Of a DNA stretch of 64,000 nucleotides, positions 25,154 to 39,813 are shown piece after piece. The stretch is from assembly GCF_964340395.1 (NCBI RefSeq), contig NC_135558.1, positions 12,139,001 to 12,203,000 of the forward strand. Reading direction: 5' to 3'. The first letter of the stretch is position 1. Each line of letters starts with the position of its first letter. The notes under the pieces were generated by a model. It searched no databases and had not been told where the DNA came from. It saw nothing but the letters and a program-made list of their open reading frames with translations. The translations under genes and the position numbers were made by a program. The stretch comes from Glandiceps talaboti. Lineage: Eukaryota > Hemichordata > Enteropneusta > Spengelidae.

Positions 25154-25264
25154 CTGGGGAAAAAAAACATTACATTATGAGTTCAAGAAATTAGAATGTT
25201 ACAGCTGTACATTAATTGTACTTTATTCTACTAGAGGTGTATATGTACATATACACATGTACAT

Positions 25265-25409
25265 GTATATATGTACGTACATACATACCGTATGTACGTA
25301 CGTACGTACCGTACATACGTATACGTACGTAAGTACGTACATACATACATATATACATACATACATACATACATACATACATACATACATACATACATAC
25401 ATACATACA

Positions 25410-25443
<34 letters not shown>

Positions 25444-25460
25444 CATACATACATACATAC
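25265..25460. repeat. (ACAT)n / (ACGT)n microsatellite
   Basis: A long perfect (ACAT)n core preceded by mixed ACGT/ACAT words (GTACGTACGTACG). The mixture suggests CpG decay from (ACGT) to (ACAT) or the reverse. ORFs over it are artefacts. Confidence 0.96.
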
Positions 25461-27889
25461 GAATGTATATATATATTATTAGTGCATAGAAACTGAACCA
25501 AAATATGTATATATACATGTATCCACATCCTAAATTCATATACATGTATCCACATCATAAAAATTTATTTCTCTGTTAGTGTATATGTCGACTTTTCCAT
25601 GACCCTTATATCAGGGTCAAATTCCAAACCAAGCAACTTCATACAGAATTTACGGAACACATTATGTACATGTATGTAAATGAGTGTTACTACAATTTAG
25701 ATTTAGTTTGATGTTGAAGGTTTTCCGTTTGCAACAATGTGCTTGTAATCATGATTCTGGCTTTCAAGGGCTATGCAAAAGTGAAAATATTTTGTACTAA
25801 TAATTACAGAAGCAACATTTATGTGCATTGGAGAAATAGTGAAGTATCAGCATCTAGCATTCAAACTGTAATGTTGTCTTTGAAATGACCCAATTGCATC
25901 AATAGTATTTTCATGTCCTTTTAAAAATACAGAATGGTGTCCTCTCGGAAGACTTGCCCTTTATGTGAAAATGTCAGCAACTTTGATTCTTTGATTTTCC
26001 TATAACTCCTTCAAAGGGAAATCGAAAATAATAATGAATTGGAAATTCTTTGAATGAAATTATTATAATACACTTTATGTATGTGGATAAAAATAATCCT
26101 GTACTATTTCTAGGTGAATAGAAAGTACCAGTACATATGCATATCAATGTTAAATAATGCAAACAAGCAATGCTCTGTTTCTGTGCACCAACCAGCTGTT
26201 TCTATAATTGATCACTATGACAACACATTTCAATGCCATCATTTCAATGTTTAATACCCAATACAAAATAATTATGCAATAATTGTTAAATTATAATCAG
26301 TTATAACAAAAATAGTGCCTACATACATTGTATTGATAACCAAGAATGTGTATGGATATACAAATATCTTCCTTCCTTCAGTAAAACAATAATGATTTAT
26401 TTTCTGCAAAGTACATGCCACTAGGCCTAAATTTGACATATATTAATTTCATTGAATGGCACAAAAAGTCTGTAAGTGTAAGTTCATAGGTCCCTGTATC
26501 ATTGAAAAATGAACGAAATTGTGTATAAACTTTTTTTTCCCCAATCAATAAATTTACAAGTCACAATCCATCTTCGATTGTAAAACATGTTAAAACAAAA
26601 ATAGTTTCACTTAGAACTTCCTAAAAATTGTAAGCTTCTCTCTGCTACATTTTTTTCACAATAAAGCAGAGACACCAGTATGATAGTAAAATCTGTAACT
26701 GTTGGTTTAACAACCTGGGTGCTAGCATATTTGGTCTAGAAGCTGCTTTCTTAATAAATACCATTTTTTAATTAATTTATTTATTTTTTTAAAATTTTTT
26801 TTTAAAGTTTATTTATTAATTTAAAAGAATGGCAAATGATGAGGTGGTTTGGAATATATAATATCTAGATTAGTAGAATGTGCTAGGAAATTACAAGACA
26901 GCTTGCCCCTTGTGTGATATACTTAAAATAGTTCAGGAAGTATGGTTCCTGGCTACATGTACATGTATGTGTAGATGAATTCCCTCTATGCTTTAAACTT
27001 CTAGTGCTGTATGAACATGTGACTTATCCCCATAATGTTGGGAACCCAGGTATCATATCTGCTTTTTCCTCCTCATCTAAAAAATGCTACCTATTTTTCT
27101 GAATAAATTATCCCTGAACTGAATCATGCATACAGTATACGTGACCCGTTTATTTATTGGGTTTGTTTCTGTATATACGTACAAGGAAACAGGTCTTGTC
27201 CCCTCGCATACGTGTTCTGAAATTTGAAACAATATATCTACAAAGTACAATGGCACTTTATACTGTATAATTTGTATACATTATTAATGTGTACTAGACC
27301 ATATGTGTAGGTTTGTAATGTATGGAGCACACTGTACTAATACTATGGAAGTATCACCCACATCAATGACTGTACTGTGACGTTTGCAATCTAAAACATT
27401 AAAGACCTATCCATGCATACATTTCATCAACATTTGTTGCCATAGCAATCACAGCTTAAATCAGACACTCATTCCTCAGTGTGATTTAGTCAAGCAACGA
27501 CGATACAATTACTTATAATAATTTAATAATTGAAACTACTTTGCAGAATAAATGATAAATGATATAAATATTATATAAATTTATTTGTGAAATGGATATT
27601 TGGAAATGATGGAGGTCAGTGTGGGTGTGTCCACAATGACCTGAATACATATAATGCATTATTTTATGAATGGGAAACATCATAATAAGTGAAAATCTGT
27701 TTTCATTTTTGAAGTGTTATTTATGAAATATTTCCTGAAATGCGCAGAGATGTGAGTGTGTTGTTATTAAGTTGAGTATCCACTTGAAGCCACCTGACTA
27801 TGAAGTTCAGTTTCTATGTAACCCTAAAGTGGCTTGGTGATGCTGTGTATAATTATAGCACATGGTACATTTTTTTTGTACATGCACAT

Positions 27890-29555
27890 GTAGTTACTGG
27901 AATTACGCAATTATGAAATGAGTACGGTAGCTATATGTAGTACTGAAATTACTTTAGTGTTACTGAATGACTATGTCAGCTAGTGGAATCTCATGATTAC
28001 GAAATTATTAAATGAGTATAGTTAGAGTAGCTACTGGAATTACACAATTATCAAATGTATGCTAGCTACTAGAATTACACAATTATTAAATGTATGCTAG
28101 CTACTGGAATTACCCAATTATTAAATGTATGCTAGCTACTAGAATTACACAATTATTAAATGTATGCTAGCTCCTGGAATTACACAATTATTAAATGTAC
28201 GCTACCTACTGGAATTACACAATTATTAAATGTATGCTAGCTACTGGAATTACCCAATTATTAAATGTATGCTAGCTACTGGAATTACCCAATTATTAAA
28301 TGTATGCTAGCTACTGGAATTACCCAATTATTAAATGTATGCTACCTACTGGAATTACACAATTATTAAATGTATGCTACCTACTGGAATTACACTAAAT
28401 GTAATGGGTACTGGTAGATGGGTTTGGCAACTACTGGAATTACAAAATTATTAAATGTATGCTAGCTACTGGAATTACACAATTATTAAATGTATGCTAG
28501 CTACTGGAATTACACTAAATGTAATGGGTACTGGTAGATGAGTTTGGCAACTACTGGAATTACAAAATTATTAAATGTATGCTAGCTACTGGAATTACAC
28601 AATTATTAAATGTATGCTAGCTACTGGAATTACACAATTATTAAATGTATGCTAGCTACTGGAATTACACTATATGTAATGGGTACTGATAGATGAGTTT
28701 GGTATCTACTGGAATTACAAAATTATTAAATGTATGCTAGCTACTGGAATTACACAATTATTAAATGTATGCTAGCTACTGGAATTACACTAAATGTAAT
28801 GGGTACTAACTGGTAGATGAGTTTGGTAACTATTGGAATTACAAAATTATTAAATGTATGCTAGCTACTGGAATTACACAATTATTAAATGTATGCTAGC
28901 TACTGGAATTACACTAAATGTAATCGGTACTGGTAGATGAGTTTGGCAACTACTGGAATTACACAATTATTAAATGTATGCTAGCTACTGGAATTACACT
29001 ATATGTAATGGGTGCTGGTAGATGAGTTTGGTAAACACTGGAATTACACAATTATTAAATGTATGCTAGCTACTGGAATTACACTATATGTAATGGGTGC
29101 TGGTAGATGAGTTTGGTAAACACTGGAATTACACAATTATTAAATGTATGCTAGCTACTGGAATTACACAATTATTAAATGTATGCTAGCTACTGGAATT
29201 ACACAATTATTAAATGTATGGTAGCTACTGGAATTACATGTACATAACTAGTAAATGAGTATGGTATCTTATTCTTAGTACTGGAATTACACAGTAAATG
29301 AATATCGTAGCTACTGGAATTACTCAATTAATAATATTACATAGGGGTAACTATGGTAGCTACTGGAAGTACATAGCTACTGGAATTACACAATCTATAG
29401 TGAATGATTATGGTACATGTAGCTACTGAAATTACAAAGAAATAAGTATTGTACAATGTAGCTACTGGAATTACACAATTAATAAATAAGTATGGTACAT
29501 TTAAGTACTGGAATTACATAATTATTTACAAAATATGGTAGCTATTGGAATTGAA
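27890..29555. repeat. 35-bp satellite array (~1.6 kb) with higher-order structure
   Basis: Basic unit GCTAGCTACTGGAATTACAC plus AATTATTAAATGTAT. From about 28380 to 29110 a longer variant is interspersed, carrying TAAATGTAATGGGTACTGG and TAGATGAGTTTGGCAACTAC. Its starts are at about 28405, 28525, 28681, 28801, 28925, 29010 and 29095, i.e. spaced near 85, 120 or 156 bases: multiples built from an ~85-base variant plus zero, one or two 35-base units. Both edges decay gradually into looser copies. Confidence 0.93.
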
Positions 29556-32443
29556 GGCTTTTCATTAAGAAATACTACTACATGTAAAAGTTGAAATCAG
29601 AATCACAAAACCAGTACATTGTAGATCTGTACAAAAAATGTACCCTGGGATACTACATTGTACAAATATAATAGCACAACCTATATGTATATGTATAATC
29701 AAATCATGTCAAAAAACTTGTTAGGTCAATATTTCATTATGTATATCATTATTTATTTGAAATTAATAATCAATCAAAAAAAATCTTAAAATTTGGGTTC
29801 TCTCTAAGTTGAGTTCAGGGAAAGAAACAACAATCAGAATAAATTAGAAATACATGTATTATGAAATATACAATGTACATGTACATCTGATGATAAACAT
29901 TCAATATTAACATTTGGTTTCTATACATCTACATGTATGTAATAATTACACCCTAAATATTATAAGTGTGTCTGGCTTTACACGGTTTAGATATATTTTT
30001 GGGATAATATTTTGAATCTCATTGAAATAAAAATGTTTTCATACATTTTCAACATGAACAAATATTTTACTCTATGGTATAACTTGTATTGTCAACATGA
30101 GCTGAGATGGGCTTGATTGAATTTGTCATGTTGGAACCAACAATGGGTTAGGTTACCATCTGTGACCACCGACAGTGAAAGTGTCAACATCCATGCATAT
30201 ACATGTAGTATTGTTCACTATAATGAACCCTGATGCTATTTTTTGTGTGTAAATATATGTTTCACTGATCCAAAAACAAATTTTGTCAGTGTTTTTTGAA
30301 AAAGAAAGTATTTTCCAACATGATGTATGAAATGGAAAGTGAAACTGGAAAGTATGGCACACATGTATAGTCAGGTTTGATAGAGTGCAGATCAATAAAA
30401 TCTAACCACACCCAGCGTAACCTTGCCTGGCTGACTGACTCACAGTGGTGGAATAATATGTTGATGACATCATCATGTACACAGTAATTAACAAACATGG
30501 TGGACTAGCTAAAATAGCTACATATCAAAACTAAGCGTCATCAAAAATAAAATTATTTCACTGGTAGTAATAATTATATTTTTATGAGTGCAACAAACAT
30601 ATCTGTTTTACTACTACAAATGTAGTATTCATATCACAATGGTTTTATGGTTAAAGGTACAAACAAGTGAAATGAATGAAATCATATTTTACAATACAGT
30701 GTACAATAATTATTTCTTTTATATTATCAAAAATATTCATGTTGTTAAATCCTCTTTCTTCCAATTTGTACTTAGTTGTGTACAAACATATATCCATAGG
30801 GAGAAGGAGGATTCTAAATTAGGTATAAAGTGATATCATTAGAGTCAATGTGTATTATTGGTTCAACAGTTCATATTCTACCTGTTAACCATATGTATGT
30901 AGCAAATGTAAAATCCATTGTACAGTACATGTACATGACTGTAGTACATGTACAAATGTACATCTACAAACACATACACTTTCAAAACAATTACATGTCT
31001 ATAAATATTTCCAACTTGGTAGAAATCATAAACTGAGTACACAATACACAATTTGAATATTCTAAAATTAATAATTTTGTGTTTACTCAGCATGCACACC
31101 TACATGTAGAATTAAACATGAAGTATGATTTTACTTTAAAAAATACAATTTTGTGTTTACTAAAAATAGGCTACAGAAAAACACAACTGTAACATCAAAG
31201 TTGTGTGTGTATTTTAATTATTATGTATATAATACTTTGTGAGAAAAAAAAATTGAGCTACAAATTTGAAATGTTGTATCAACAACAAAACCGTATAAAT
31301 AATTTGGGCACAAGTTATGCATGTTTTTATTTTTTAACAAAAATTATAACTGGACCAATTATTAAAAAAGTTTGAATCAGCACCTGGCCCTACCTAGCTT
31401 ATAGACATCTTATGCCTAGCTTTTTCTTCTGCTGAAACTATTGGGAAACTAGCAAGAGAACAACACATAACAATTGAGATGTCAAGAGAAACACCCCCCT
31501 CCCCCCATATCAACACCAACCCTATTTATTTTTGATAGGTTCATGTAATCAGAAACTCCTGGGTTGTCTTTTTAATTTTGAAAGTGGCCCTCTATAATGA
31601 TCTAGATAATTGCATTGATGTATTATATACTCAAAATTGTTGCCTAGCAATCTTATCTTCTCACAGTTATTCTCTTAGAGGATCGTTATGACAACAACAG
31701 TGCTATGGCTCAGTGTAATATGATATTTTACATTGTCAAATTGTTAACTCTGAAGTATAAACAATTTACTTCCATGTAATGTTATCAGAATTCAAGTTTA
31801 AAATATTTACACTGTGCTCTCTTCATTAGCATCATATGCTGTACATGTATGGTGCAATTGTACGGTTCATCTTTCACTTACAATTGCATTTTTTGAAATC
31901 TATTTCTCTCTTATTTCAAATAATTTGGACAACTGAAATCTTATTTTCTCTGACTACGGTTATCATATCTTACACACCACATATGATCACATGAATGATC
32001 TCGAGGCGGTTTACCCCCCCCCCCCCTGCATTTGTAGGTGTAGCAGCTGATACATGCTGTTGTGATGGAGTATTACTCCATTGTTTACTGTATATTATAT
32101 CATATGCGGTAGAAAAGCTATAATGGTCAGTTCAGTTAAAAAACTTAGTTACGCATATGACCTCTTATGATCTTGGCAGTCTCCATCGAACTAATGTCCC
32201 GTCAATATAGTGAATAGAATATTAAGAAAAGACAACCAACACATCGACCAAAAGTCATACAAGAGCATCAAACGTAAACAGGCGTTTGTGATATTTCCAG
32301 CTGACCAGTAAGTGTAAACACGGGCAATGAAATCGTTACATGGTTCGGATAGTCTGTGAAATGAAACCGGTTTGATAATCCCACAGCACGCTATCGGTGC
32401 GTTAAAAACGGTAGAAAACTGATGTTATTATTTTTAAACTTAC

Positions 32444-32760
32444 CTCCTTCTGAGGTTATAGTACATCGCGTAGTTTGCCTTTTCTGCTTGCCGATGATGT
32501 TGTGGATGGTTTCATTTCTCGTGATTATTTGCAAATTAGCTTTTCCTATTTTGATACACTGTTGATAACATTAGCACACCAAAACAAAAAATGTGACTTG
32601 ATTCCGTACGTCCGTTGTTATTTTTTTAAATTAGTGATCGATTGGCACAAAGGAGGGAGCTATGAATTATTCAACACTACACGCTGCGCTGCTGATGAGC
32701 GAACACACATACACAAAAGAAGAGGGACCTGGAGAACGCCCTCTAGTGTTTAAAATATCA
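32444..32760 (-). promoter_or_regulatory. Putative 5' non-coding exon and promoter of the LamG-EGF gene
   Basis: On the minus strand a strong donor, GAG|GTAAGT, ends at 32444. It would splice to the acceptor before 25153 and create a 7.3-kb intron in the 5' UTR. The stretch just upstream is less AT-rich and contains several CpG and GCG words, unlike its surroundings. No TATA box or transcription start can be fixed by eye. Inferred from the splice signals alone. Confidence 0.35.
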
Positions 32761-33954
<1,194 letters not shown>

Positions 33955-34319
33955 ACAAGTTTCAAAATGGCGGATTGTCTTCTAAAGAAAGTCAAACTTT
34001 ACTTGCTGTGAAGTGTCACCAGAGCTAAAAATCGTCACGAGACGAAGTTAGTGTTTCATTCATTAATAATTTGTGATTTTCTGATAAAATAATCGCAATA
34101 ATTTGTCGTACGAGGAATCGTAATTTTTACAAAACACGGCTAAATACAGTGCGTGTGTTTTTCAACGTACATAGGCTAGGCCGGCGCGGTGTGTACTGCT
34201 GGGGCCTAGCGCGATAGTGAGTGATACCCCGAAAAGTCAACCCGATCTTTATATTTCTGAAGACATTTGAACCATTTTGAAGAGGACGAAATAACTATTC
34301 TACATGTAGACGTGTATCG
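33955..34319 (+). promoter_or_regulatory. USP44: Putative promoter and 5' non-coding exon of the USP44-like gene
   Basis: This is the most CpG/GC-rich stretch around the gene start (for example GGCCGGCGCGGTG near 34180). It contains AAAATGGCGG at 33964-33973, a YY1-type core-promoter motif. A donor, ATCG|GTAAGG, follows 34319 (a weaker one, ATA|GTGAGT, near 34216) and would splice to the acceptor before 36160, placing the ATG at 36201 in exon 2. A second, inverted ATGGCGGC motif lies at 34612-34624. Transcription start unknown. Confidence 0.45.
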
Positions 34320-36200
34320 GTAAGGGTAGATTTATTTAGCCAAGTATATTCTGTGTAAACAGCGTGAAGTTGTGACCTACTGACCGTCTTTTTATATAAT
34401 CCTCTCGGGGATCTTTTGCATGTGACATAGCGTGGGACCATACCACAAAACATCATCATCGAAGCATACTGTACAGCTTTATTCCTCTCTAAGATTTGGT
34501 GTGTCAATGTATTCAGTCTTATAGAAACGCCTGATGTTACCCTTAAAGGGATTGGATTGGGACTTTTGTGTGTTATAAACATTAAAACTTTAATAAATAC
34601 AGGGTGATGGGCGCCGCCATTTTTCATGTTTTTGTTTACATACTTTTGTAGCTTCTGTAAGCAGTTGCACTATCCGAGTATTTCGTAGGTTTGTGCCAAA
34701 GATAGGGCAGCAGTTTGGCTTCAGTAACATTTTTAGATATTGAGTTTTATTAAATGTGTTGCACACAGTAAGTGAAAAATGGGAAACACGTTCACGATCT
34801 CGTAGGACTTCAATGACAAGTCAATCCCATATGTGGCCTTGGCCATCAATCACCTCACAAACATTTCGCCATAGAGTCGTTCGCCTGGGAAATTCTCAGA
34901 CTACAAAGTGCAATACATGTATCATTTATTAAGTTAAAAGACGCAGTCACGATCTACACATTGCTAGTGTTATTGACACGATTTGTGTACCAAAGCCTAT
35001 TAAGAGAAACGTGCTCCTGTCAAATTGTCACATTTCAAAAGAATTATGTACACCAATGTACATCATGTACTGCAATAAATCAACATTTAGTTCATTTCAG
35101 TTCAGTTGATTTATGGGACAAGTATCCATAGACTATAATCATTCAGATCCTGGTAGTCATATGGTAGTGTGGATCAATGTTGTTTGTGTCTTTTGACATA
35201 ATAACATGATATGTGGGCAAAGCTTTCCATTCATTTATGAAATGAACAGGAAGAACCAACCGGAAATAGATGTTTGTGTACATGTGTATGTACTATTTCA
35301 TGGATGGCTTTTATTTATCATTGGCTCCTCTTGTTGCTGTACACAAACTCCTTGTCACAGTAACTTAGTCAGGGATGTAGAAAATTATAAAGACAGAAGG
35401 AAAACAATTTTTTTTTTGATTGGCGGAATTTGGTGTGCAAAGTTTGCAGTGACTGATCTGTGGTTGTGGGCAGGAGGTGGGAAAAGAAGGTTTACAATTG
35501 TTTGTGATGTTTCAACAAGTCAAAAAACACAACACGTTTAAACATTTCGATAGAGTTATCCATGTTTCAGAATTTTTTCCATGTTTTTAGAATTTTCTCA
35601 GTCAGAAATTTATTGCTGACAAGCTGTTATTTTTTCTGCCTTCTGCCTTTTTTTTCTACATTCCTGCTGAGCAGTTATGTATGCTGTTCAATATTTTGTA
35701 AACCTGTAACATTTTAGCAGAAAAGGAGCTGCAGTAATTGTAGCCATATTTTTGTATTTTGAGGTTGTTTTTTTTATGAGCTTTTTATTGTTCTTGGGGT
35801 TGTTAGTTTTGAATATGAACCTTGGAATGATAAAAAAAAAACTCAAAACAAAAACTTCAAATTAAAAAAACTAACACTACAATTATCACAGCCATTAAAG
35901 CAGACAAGATACCATTGAATTGAAAAAAATGGAAAAAAATTCCAAATTCTTTGCATTCCACAGTACATTTGTATTCTTGTATAAATAGTAATTGCTGCTG
36001 AACATGCAAAATATTTTCATAAGTGCTATTTTTAAACAAATTGTTTGTTGAAATAAAAAGATGTAGCTTATATTTCATGTCTACATTTTTACATCTTTGA
36101 ACTATGCAGCCATAATTTCTTACTTCGCTTATTGCATATTTCTTTTCATTTTCAAACAGATTCCGAAACAGATTCAAAAATATAATCAATCTATTGCAAT

Positions 36201-39200
36201 ATGGATAAATGCAAACACGTCAGGAAATTACGTCTTGCCCAAGACCATTCCATTTTGAACCCTCAAAAGTGGCTTTGCAGGGACTGTGGGACGACAGACA
36301 GTGTTTGGGTAAGTCAAGAGTTTCAAGACCAGTGGTATATTGTTACATTCTATTCATACACGGTGACCTCTTGGTGACCTCTTGACAGGACAACAGTGAC
36401 ATTACCACCAGTCAGTGTGTCATTGAAAGCTACATGTATACACACACACACAATAGTACTGATATAATGGGGTAGACAATTCATAAAAAGGGGCGGGTCA
36501 GATGGGGTTTATTTGGGAAAGCTATATATGTAAACATGGTAGAACACCCCCACCACCACCACCACCACCACCACCATAATTCCCACACCTAAAAATCCAC
36601 TCGTCTGACTTGCCTCTTTAAATCTCTCGTAGCACATCACATCACATCACATAACATCATATAATGTTACAATTTACAAGACCAGTGGTGGTCAAATTCC
36701 TTTGTAGTAATTATACTATGATGGACTCTTTGTCTTGTCTAACGTGTAACTAAAATGTTGTTTCCTTGCACTGGAATCATATCTTGTCGTAGTTCAAAAT
36801 GCAGACCAAAATTTACATTATATATTTTCGCTAAATCACTCAACCTTCTTCAGCTGTTATTATGTAGAATTCAATGATGTAAACATGTTACTGACTGTGC
36901 TCTTGTATTATCAATGTCAATGGAGGAGAATGAACCTTTGGTATGGGCCCTGTTTGTTTGAATATCAAAATGCATGTAGCTGTAGTCTCCCAAAACTTCA
37001 CCTTGTATGAAAACTTGTTCCTGATCCGTTGAAAATCCTAAAAAAATGTTTGATCGTTCACATTCACTCTCTTGTTTTCAAGGAAATAGTCAATCTACTA
37101 TTTCCTGTAGAGTTATTACAATGTTTTATGGCCAATTGAAGTGTAATATAGATGAGATCATGTTCACTACTCAAATATAGTGTAGTTAGTCTGTCAGATA
37201 CATGATGGGGCGCCCTCACACAGCGATCAACCTCTCTCACATGAGAGGGGGAACGGCTCCGAACATGGGCAAAATTCAGTCAGGTCGTATGGTAGTTGGG
37301 TTAGAGATCACCAACTATGTGGTTGTTACATACATGTTGGAATCCTTAAAATGTTGAGTTTGGTTTGTGTAGGAAACTATCGACGATATGTCCCCAGACT
37401 GATAGTTGAGAGAGGATGCCAATGAGGGTGGAGTGACACAACGAATCTTACAGTCTAAAGTGTAGTGAACCCCAATATTTTTTTTTAGATTTTGATTTTA
37501 ACTGAAAATGGGTTCGAGGTTTCTTGAATGGCAAAACAACAAGAGTTTAAAACGTTTTATTTCTGAAGTACATACAGTTTTCTACATTTATTTACAATAT
37601 TTTGTGTCTCTCACTATACAACAGGCATGTCTTAGCTGCTCGTATGTAGCCTGTGGAAGGTATATAGAAGAACATGCATTGAAACATTTTAAAGAAAGTC
37701 AACATCCAGTAGCATTAGAAGTTAACGAGAAGTATGTTTTCTGGTAAGTATAAAGGTTGGATACTGTACCAAATATGGTTTGTTTAGAAAGTCAGTCTTG
37801 TTTGCAAATTTCATAATTTTATTTTGTCTTCCAGAACAACTTTTTGTATGTATTCGAGAAAACAGTATTAAAATTGTGAAGTCTCGCGAGAAATAGTGGA
37901 TATCATGGAACTGACATCATCTTAAAAAGACAATATTATAAAACTATTCTTCCAATCTGTAATGGCTGTACATCTGGTGAGAAGAAACCAATAACACAGA
38001 GACTATATGGAAAACAACAGAAAACATAACTGCCTGAACTAGACATTCACACATGAAAAAAAATGTAAATGAAATATAAAATAGCTGACCATAGTAAATG
38101 TACTTCCAAAAAATATTTTAGAAATTGCCATTTCTTCCATCAAATATAAGCTGAATCTTCTTATGTAACCCCCCCCCCCCCTCCAAGGACAAGTGTAACA
38201 TTTTGAAATGTAAATACTTATAATATCAAACACAAACAAGCCAAGTTTGGAATAATCAGTTCAATGTGTCAAGATGCTTATGACATGATATGTGTATGCA
38301 GTTTGTGTATACAAATCAGTACAAAAGTTCTAGCAGAACTTGCCAAAAAAAGATAATATGGCCCCCTAACTGACACAAAACAAAATGCAGCCATACTATA
38401 ATTGTATCATGAATGTTCCTTGTTATGTTTACATGTAGGTCAGAGAGAACTTGACCCCAGTATGTTGATGTGTATTCATTCTTTGCCATGCTTTATAACC
38501 AATGAAGTTGACCTTGAATTTCTCAATGCTTTGTTGTGATACCATCTCTTTCAATGACTAATGCATAACTGTAATTTGGTACCATTGTATCAATACTTAG
38601 TTCTTTATCTTGATACCCTTTCTTTGAATGGCTAGGGCAGATGTTTTATTTTAATGCCATTAATTGGTGTCTGCCATTGTTGAAAGTCAAATTCTTTGTG
38701 TTGAAATCATCTCTCGTTCTTCAGTTATTTGGTACATTGTAATACCCCATTTTAGAAATTTCACCATGTCTGCTGATTATAGCATACATGTATATGTAGA
38801 ATACAGAAAAAAAATGACAATTTCATGAAAAACAATAAACTGCTTCTGTAATAACAATGGAACATGGAATTCAACAGTCAGTTGTTTTATGCTGCCATTG
38901 GTAGTAGTCTGTAAGGTATGCTGTGACAGGGCACCCTCGCACATTGGGTAACCCCTTTCACATAGTTACATAGAGTGGGCCGATGAAGGTGGAAACCTCG
39001 ACATATCTTACAGTCTACATTGGTAGTAGCTTGTGTAACATAAGCAGTGTATGATGCATTAAGATGCTTTCCTTTGATATTGGCAGCTATGTGTGCGATG
39101 ACTATGTTCTCAATGACAACAGTTCTGGAGACATCAAACTGCTGCGCACGACTCTAAGTGCTATAGCTACCCAAAACTTTGATGAAAGGACAACAAGAAG

Positions 39201-39251
39201 TGGTCGTGTTTTGAGACCAGTGACCAGTTATCCAGAAACGACCAAAAGAAA
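36201..39251 (+). CDS. USP44: UBP zinc-finger exons (1-3) of the USP44-like gene
   Basis: Exons 36201-36308, 37625-37743 and 39087-39251. All zinc-binding Cys/His of a ZnF-UBP are visible (Cys4, His6, Cys26, Cys29, Cys38, Cys41, Cys46, His53, His57). An acceptor with a long pyrimidine tract before 36160 marks the exon that holds the ATG; the start matches the family ([17 protein letters not shown]). Confidence 0.95.
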
Positions 39252-39651
39252 GTAAGTCATTGGCATATGCCATATCCTTCTTTGAATCTACTGCTTTGCT
39301 AAAGTATAAACAAATTTATGAAGTATGGTCTATGTACTGTTATAATATGCAGGTAGTTATACACTTCTAACTAGTGTGTAGTTCAGTGGAAATAGGACTA
39401 GGTATTTGATGTCTGTTTACGGTATTGCGTATGTATTTACGTAGTTTTCCAGTTTTCCTTACACTTACATGTCTTCCTACATGTATTATGTGTACAGGTC
39501 TATTTTCTACGGCTGAGTACATGTAGTATGGTTAGATGGGTGTTCATTGTCTACTACCCATCAACATTTTTTTAAATACAACTGAACTGACTGAACATAG
39601 ATGTAGTTACAAATACTATGGGCATTGTAAAGTGTCGCTATGGCTGTGTCG

Positions 39652-39725
<74 letters not shown>

Positions 39726-39741
39726 ATGCGTGCATGCATGC

Positions 39742-39813
<72 letters not shown>

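Larger units (their letters stand above)
25154..32443 (-). other. Putative 7.3-kb intron in the 5' UTR of the LamG-EGF gene
   Basis: Very AT-rich, no coding signal. It holds the (ACAT)n array at 25320-25460, the 35-bp satellite at 27.9-29.5 kb and many TACATGTA palindromes. That it is an intron depends on the inferred exon ending at 32444. Confidence 0.4.

Noticed and set aside
25212-25558. ORFs rich in Tyr-Met-Cys-Val or Tyr-Ile-His-Thr
   Set aside because: Translation of the (ACAT)n microsatellite.
27890-29555. CRISPR-like regular direct repeats
   Set aside because: Units are contiguous or separated by a recurring variant, not by unique spacers, and the DNA is plainly eukaryotic.
35206-35541. 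111-codon plus-strand ORF as a gene or exon
   Set aside because: Lies in the putative 5' UTR intron of the USP44-like gene, with no family motif and no good splice borders.
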